A stretch of DNA of 64,000 nucleotides from Pontivivens insulae (GTDB taxonomy: Bacteria; Pseudomonadota; Alphaproteobacteria; Rhodobacterales; Rhodobacteraceae), in contig NZ_OMKW01000001.1 of NCBI RefSeq assembly GCF_900302495.1, forward strand, positions 248,001 to 312,000, written 5' to 3'. Below are positions 62,193 to 64,000 of this stretch, in pieces; positions within the stretch are counted from its first letter, which is position 1; each line of letters opens with the position of its first letter. The notes beneath the pieces are model-generated. The model was not told where the DNA came from. It saw only the letters and a program-made list of their open reading frames with translations, and did no database searches. The position numbers were made by a program, and so were the translations under genes.

Positions 62193-63269
62193 TTAGAGCC
62201 AACCCTGCGCTTCGTTCTCAATCACAGCCATCATCATGTCGATATGGGCCGGAGCATCGTTGAGGCAGTCGATATAGAGGAAGTGTTCGCCGCCCGCTTC
62301 TTCAAAGCTCTCCTTGATCTCTTCATCAATCTCTTCGAGCGTTTCGACGCAATCAGAGGAGAAGGCCGGGGCCATGATCGCGATGGACTTCTTGCCGGAT
62401 TCTGCCAGGCGCGCCACCTCTTCAACCGTATAGGGCTGAAGCCACTCTTCCGGGCCAAATTTGGACTGGAAGGTCGTCACAATCTCTGTCTTGTCCCAGC
62501 CCAGACGCTCCCGCAGGAGGCGTGTCGTCTTCTGGCATTGGCAGTGGTAAGGGTCGCCCTCCATCAGATAGCGTTTTGGCACGCCGTGATAGGAGGTGAC
62601 GAGGATGTCAGGCTTGGTCTCTGCCGCCGCATAGGCTTTCTCAACCGATTGAGCCAGCGCCTCGATATAAAGCGGGTGCTCGTAATAGGCGGGCACGGTG
62701 CGGATATAGGGCTGCCAGTTCATCTTCATCAGCGCGCGGAACGCCTGATCGTTGGCGGTGCCGGTCGTCGCTGCGGAGTATTGCGGATAGAGCGGGAAGA
62801 ACACGATGCGCTCTGCCCCCGCGGCCTTGACGCGCTTGATGACACTTTCGGTCGAGGGGTTGCCGTAGCGCATCGCGAAATCGACGATAACATCATCCCC
62901 GTATTTCGCCGCCATCGCCTCTGCCAGTTTTTCCGCCTGAGAGCGGGTCGTTGTGAGCAATGGGCTTTCGTTCAGCTCGTTGTTCCAGATGCCCTTGTAA
63001 GCGTTACCGGACGAGAACGGACGTTTGGTCAGGATGATCCCTTGCAAGAGCGGCTGCCAGAGCCAGGGGGAGTAGTCGATGACGCGGCGGTCCGACAGAA
63101 ACTCGTTCAGATAGCGGCGCATCGACCAGTAATCCGTCGCGTCAGGGGTGCCGAGATTTGAGATGATAACGCCGACGCGGGCGCGGGGCACGGGCGGGTG
63201 GTCGCTTTCTGCATGGGCAAGGCGGCCATCGCCGGGTTGATGCATATCGGGCTTGGACTGGTCGAACAT
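62193..63269 (-). CDS. hemH: Ferrochelatase
   Basis: 358 residues from ATG 63269; the frame opens further left but begins with unrelated sequence. VGVIISNLGTPDATDYWSMRRYLNEFLSD is the family start, VTSYHGVPKRYLMEGDPYHCQCQ has the active-site His, and MAPAFSSDCVETLEEIDEE the second conserved Glu region. It inserts ferrous iron into protoporphyrin IX, the last heme step. The heme oxygenase, globin and NosP-like genes in this window all depend on heme, but hemH is far from them. Confidence 0.94.
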   Translation of the reverse strand: MFDQSKPDMHQPGDGRLAHAESDHPPVPRARVGVIISNLGTPDATDYWSMRRYLNEFLSDRRVIDYSPWLWQPLLQGIILTKRPFSSGNAYKGIWNNELNESPLLTTTRSQAEKLAEAMAAKYGDDVIVDFAMRYGNPSTESVIKRVKAAGAERIVFFPLYPQYSAATTGTANDQAFRALMKMNWQPYIRTVPAYYEHPLYIEALAQSVEKAYAAAETKPDILVTSYHGVPKRYLMEGDPYHCQCQKTTRLLRERLGWDKTEIVTTFQSKFGPEEWLQPYTVEEVARLAESGKKSIAIMAPAFSSDCVETLEEIDEEIKESFEEAGGEHFLYIDCLNDAPAHIDMMMAVIENEAQGWL

Positions 63270-63377
63270 CGGAAAACGTCTCTCGTCACGAAATAGCTGT
63301 GGTGTTGTGCGCGCGGCGCCCGTTGGGGTCAAGTGCGGCAGGTGTTGGCCTGTCTACGGCTGAAGCCGCGGTTAGGA

Positions 63378-64000
63378 TCAGAGCTTTCGCTCCGGCACTT
63401 TCAGCGCATCCGCCAGGCGTGCCTTGGCAGAGCCGGGTCGCAAGGGTTGTTGCTGGGTATCGGCAGGGGCCCAACCGGTGAGGAAGACGATCTCAAAGCT
63501 TGCCTCGATACGTCCATCGGCTCGCGCGTAGTTCTGGGTGTAGAGCTCCAGCGCCCGGCCGAGCGTTGCGCGTTTGAGGACGGTCTTGCGCCGTGCGGCC
63601 ATGGCGTTGGTCTCTCCCATCGCGCGAAGATCGCGCATCAGGGCGAGCGGATCGGCATAATCGACCGTGAGGCGCATCGAATCCGCGACCGGCAGGGCGA
63701 GCCCTGCGCGCTGGACGAGGCCGCCAAGATCGCGCAGTTCACCCATCGGGGCCACGCGGGGGGACAGGCCGCCCTCAACCTCGATCTCTGCCTGACCGAA
63801 CGCGGCGCGCAGTTCCGTGAGCGTCTCACCGCCAAAGAGTGCGGCAATCATCAGGCCGTCAGGGCGCAATGCGCGGCGCAATTGGACCAGTTGGCCGACC
63901 GGATCCTCCATCCAGTGCAGGCTGAGCGCATGGATCGCGAGGTCATGCGCGCCTTCGGTAACATCCAGAACATCGGTATCGGGGATGCGGCGGGCCTTCA
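63378..64000 (-). CDS. NDUFAF5-like SAM-dependent methyltransferase, C-terminal part, cut by window edge
   Basis: The frame runs to the right window edge without a start, so the N-terminus with the SAM-binding motif I lies outside; about 207 codons are seen. HDLAIHALSLHWMEDPVGQL, LRRALRPDGLMIAALFGG and ETLTELRAAFGQAE match the BioC/NDUFAF5 branch of methyltransferases. The C-terminal tail is typical of this family in Rhodobacteraceae. Substrate unknown; the mitochondrial relative modifies a complex I subunit. Confidence 0.75.
   Translation of the reverse strand, partial: KARRIPDTDVLDVTEGAHDLAIHALSLHWMEDPVGQLVQLRRALRPDGLMIAALFGGETLTELRAAFGQAEIEVEGGLSPRVAPMGELRDLGGLVQRAGLALPVADSMRLTVDYADPLALMRDLRAMGETNAMAARRKTVLKRATLGRALELYTQNYARADGRIEASFEIVFLTGWAPADTQQQPLRPGSAKARLADALKVPERKL

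Overview
The window looks like chromosomal DNA of a marine alphaproteobacterium of the Rhodobacteraceae (Roseobacter group). The evidence is the family mix (GlxA and LacI regulators, HWE-kinase bacteriophytochrome, ZrgA-type zinc uptake, PstS-OmpA fusion, NDUFAF5-like methyltransferase), ATGA-type operon overlaps throughout, a moderately high GC content by eye, and housekeeping blocks (cinA-like/sfsA/map/radC; secA/parvulin/argJ/mutT). No rRNA, insertion sequence, prophage or CRISPR array is visible. One tRNA (Leu, anticodon TAA) and one TPP riboswitch are present.

Region by region. 1-1954: a left-truncated DUF1989-type gene diverges from a LacI regulator across two 16-bp operators. 1979-6965: a GlxA/AraC regulator diverges from an acyl-CoA dehydrogenase, an ADP-forming acyl-CoA synthetase and a CaiD-like hydratase, probably carnitine or gamma-butyrobetaine catabolism. 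7072-15490: a sensory block of heme oxygenase, bacteriophytochrome with HWE kinase and receiver, single-domain globin, FIST (NosP-like) protein, LOV-PAS hybrid kinase and a NarL-type response regulator. 15514-19687: LysR, a methyltransferase, a LuxR-alpha/beta-hydrolase fusion and a small exported protein. 19863-23392: a Zur box and zur-zrgA-ABC-DUF3299 zinc operon. 23420-32115: ABC sugar importer, GH63-type glycosylglycerate hydrolase, mannose/lyxose isomerase family protein and glycerate kinase, with a divergent LacI regulator. Together these read as a route for uptake and breakdown of mannosylglycerate. 32116-34875: LysR, a Tat-exported metallo-beta-lactamase protein and a class II aldolase.

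34945-42402 is a ten-gene thiamine operon under a TPP riboswitch: thiD, thiO, thiS, thiG, thiE, a ThiF-rhodanese fusion, thiY, tenA, thiZ and thiX. It makes the thiazole, couples it to the pyrimidine, and appears to obtain the pyrimidine by salvage, since no thiC is in the window. 42403-42991 is an AT-rich non-coding stretch beside tRNA-Leu. 43119-46243 is housekeeping. 46309-50101 encodes a PstS-OmpA fusion and a Pro/Ser/Gly-rich exported protein of unknown role. 50308-53876 has an orphan molybdopterin hydroxylase large subunit and a BenE transporter. 54200-64000 is mainly housekeeping (secA, parvulin, argJ, mutT, hemH), with a 39-residue ORF, an SDR enzyme, an AraC regulator and a right-truncated methyltransferase.

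The most interesting candidates are the inferred mannosylglycerate (digeneaside-type osmolyte) pathway and the combined red-light/blue-light/NO sensory cluster. All functions come from reading motifs and gene order; no database search was run.
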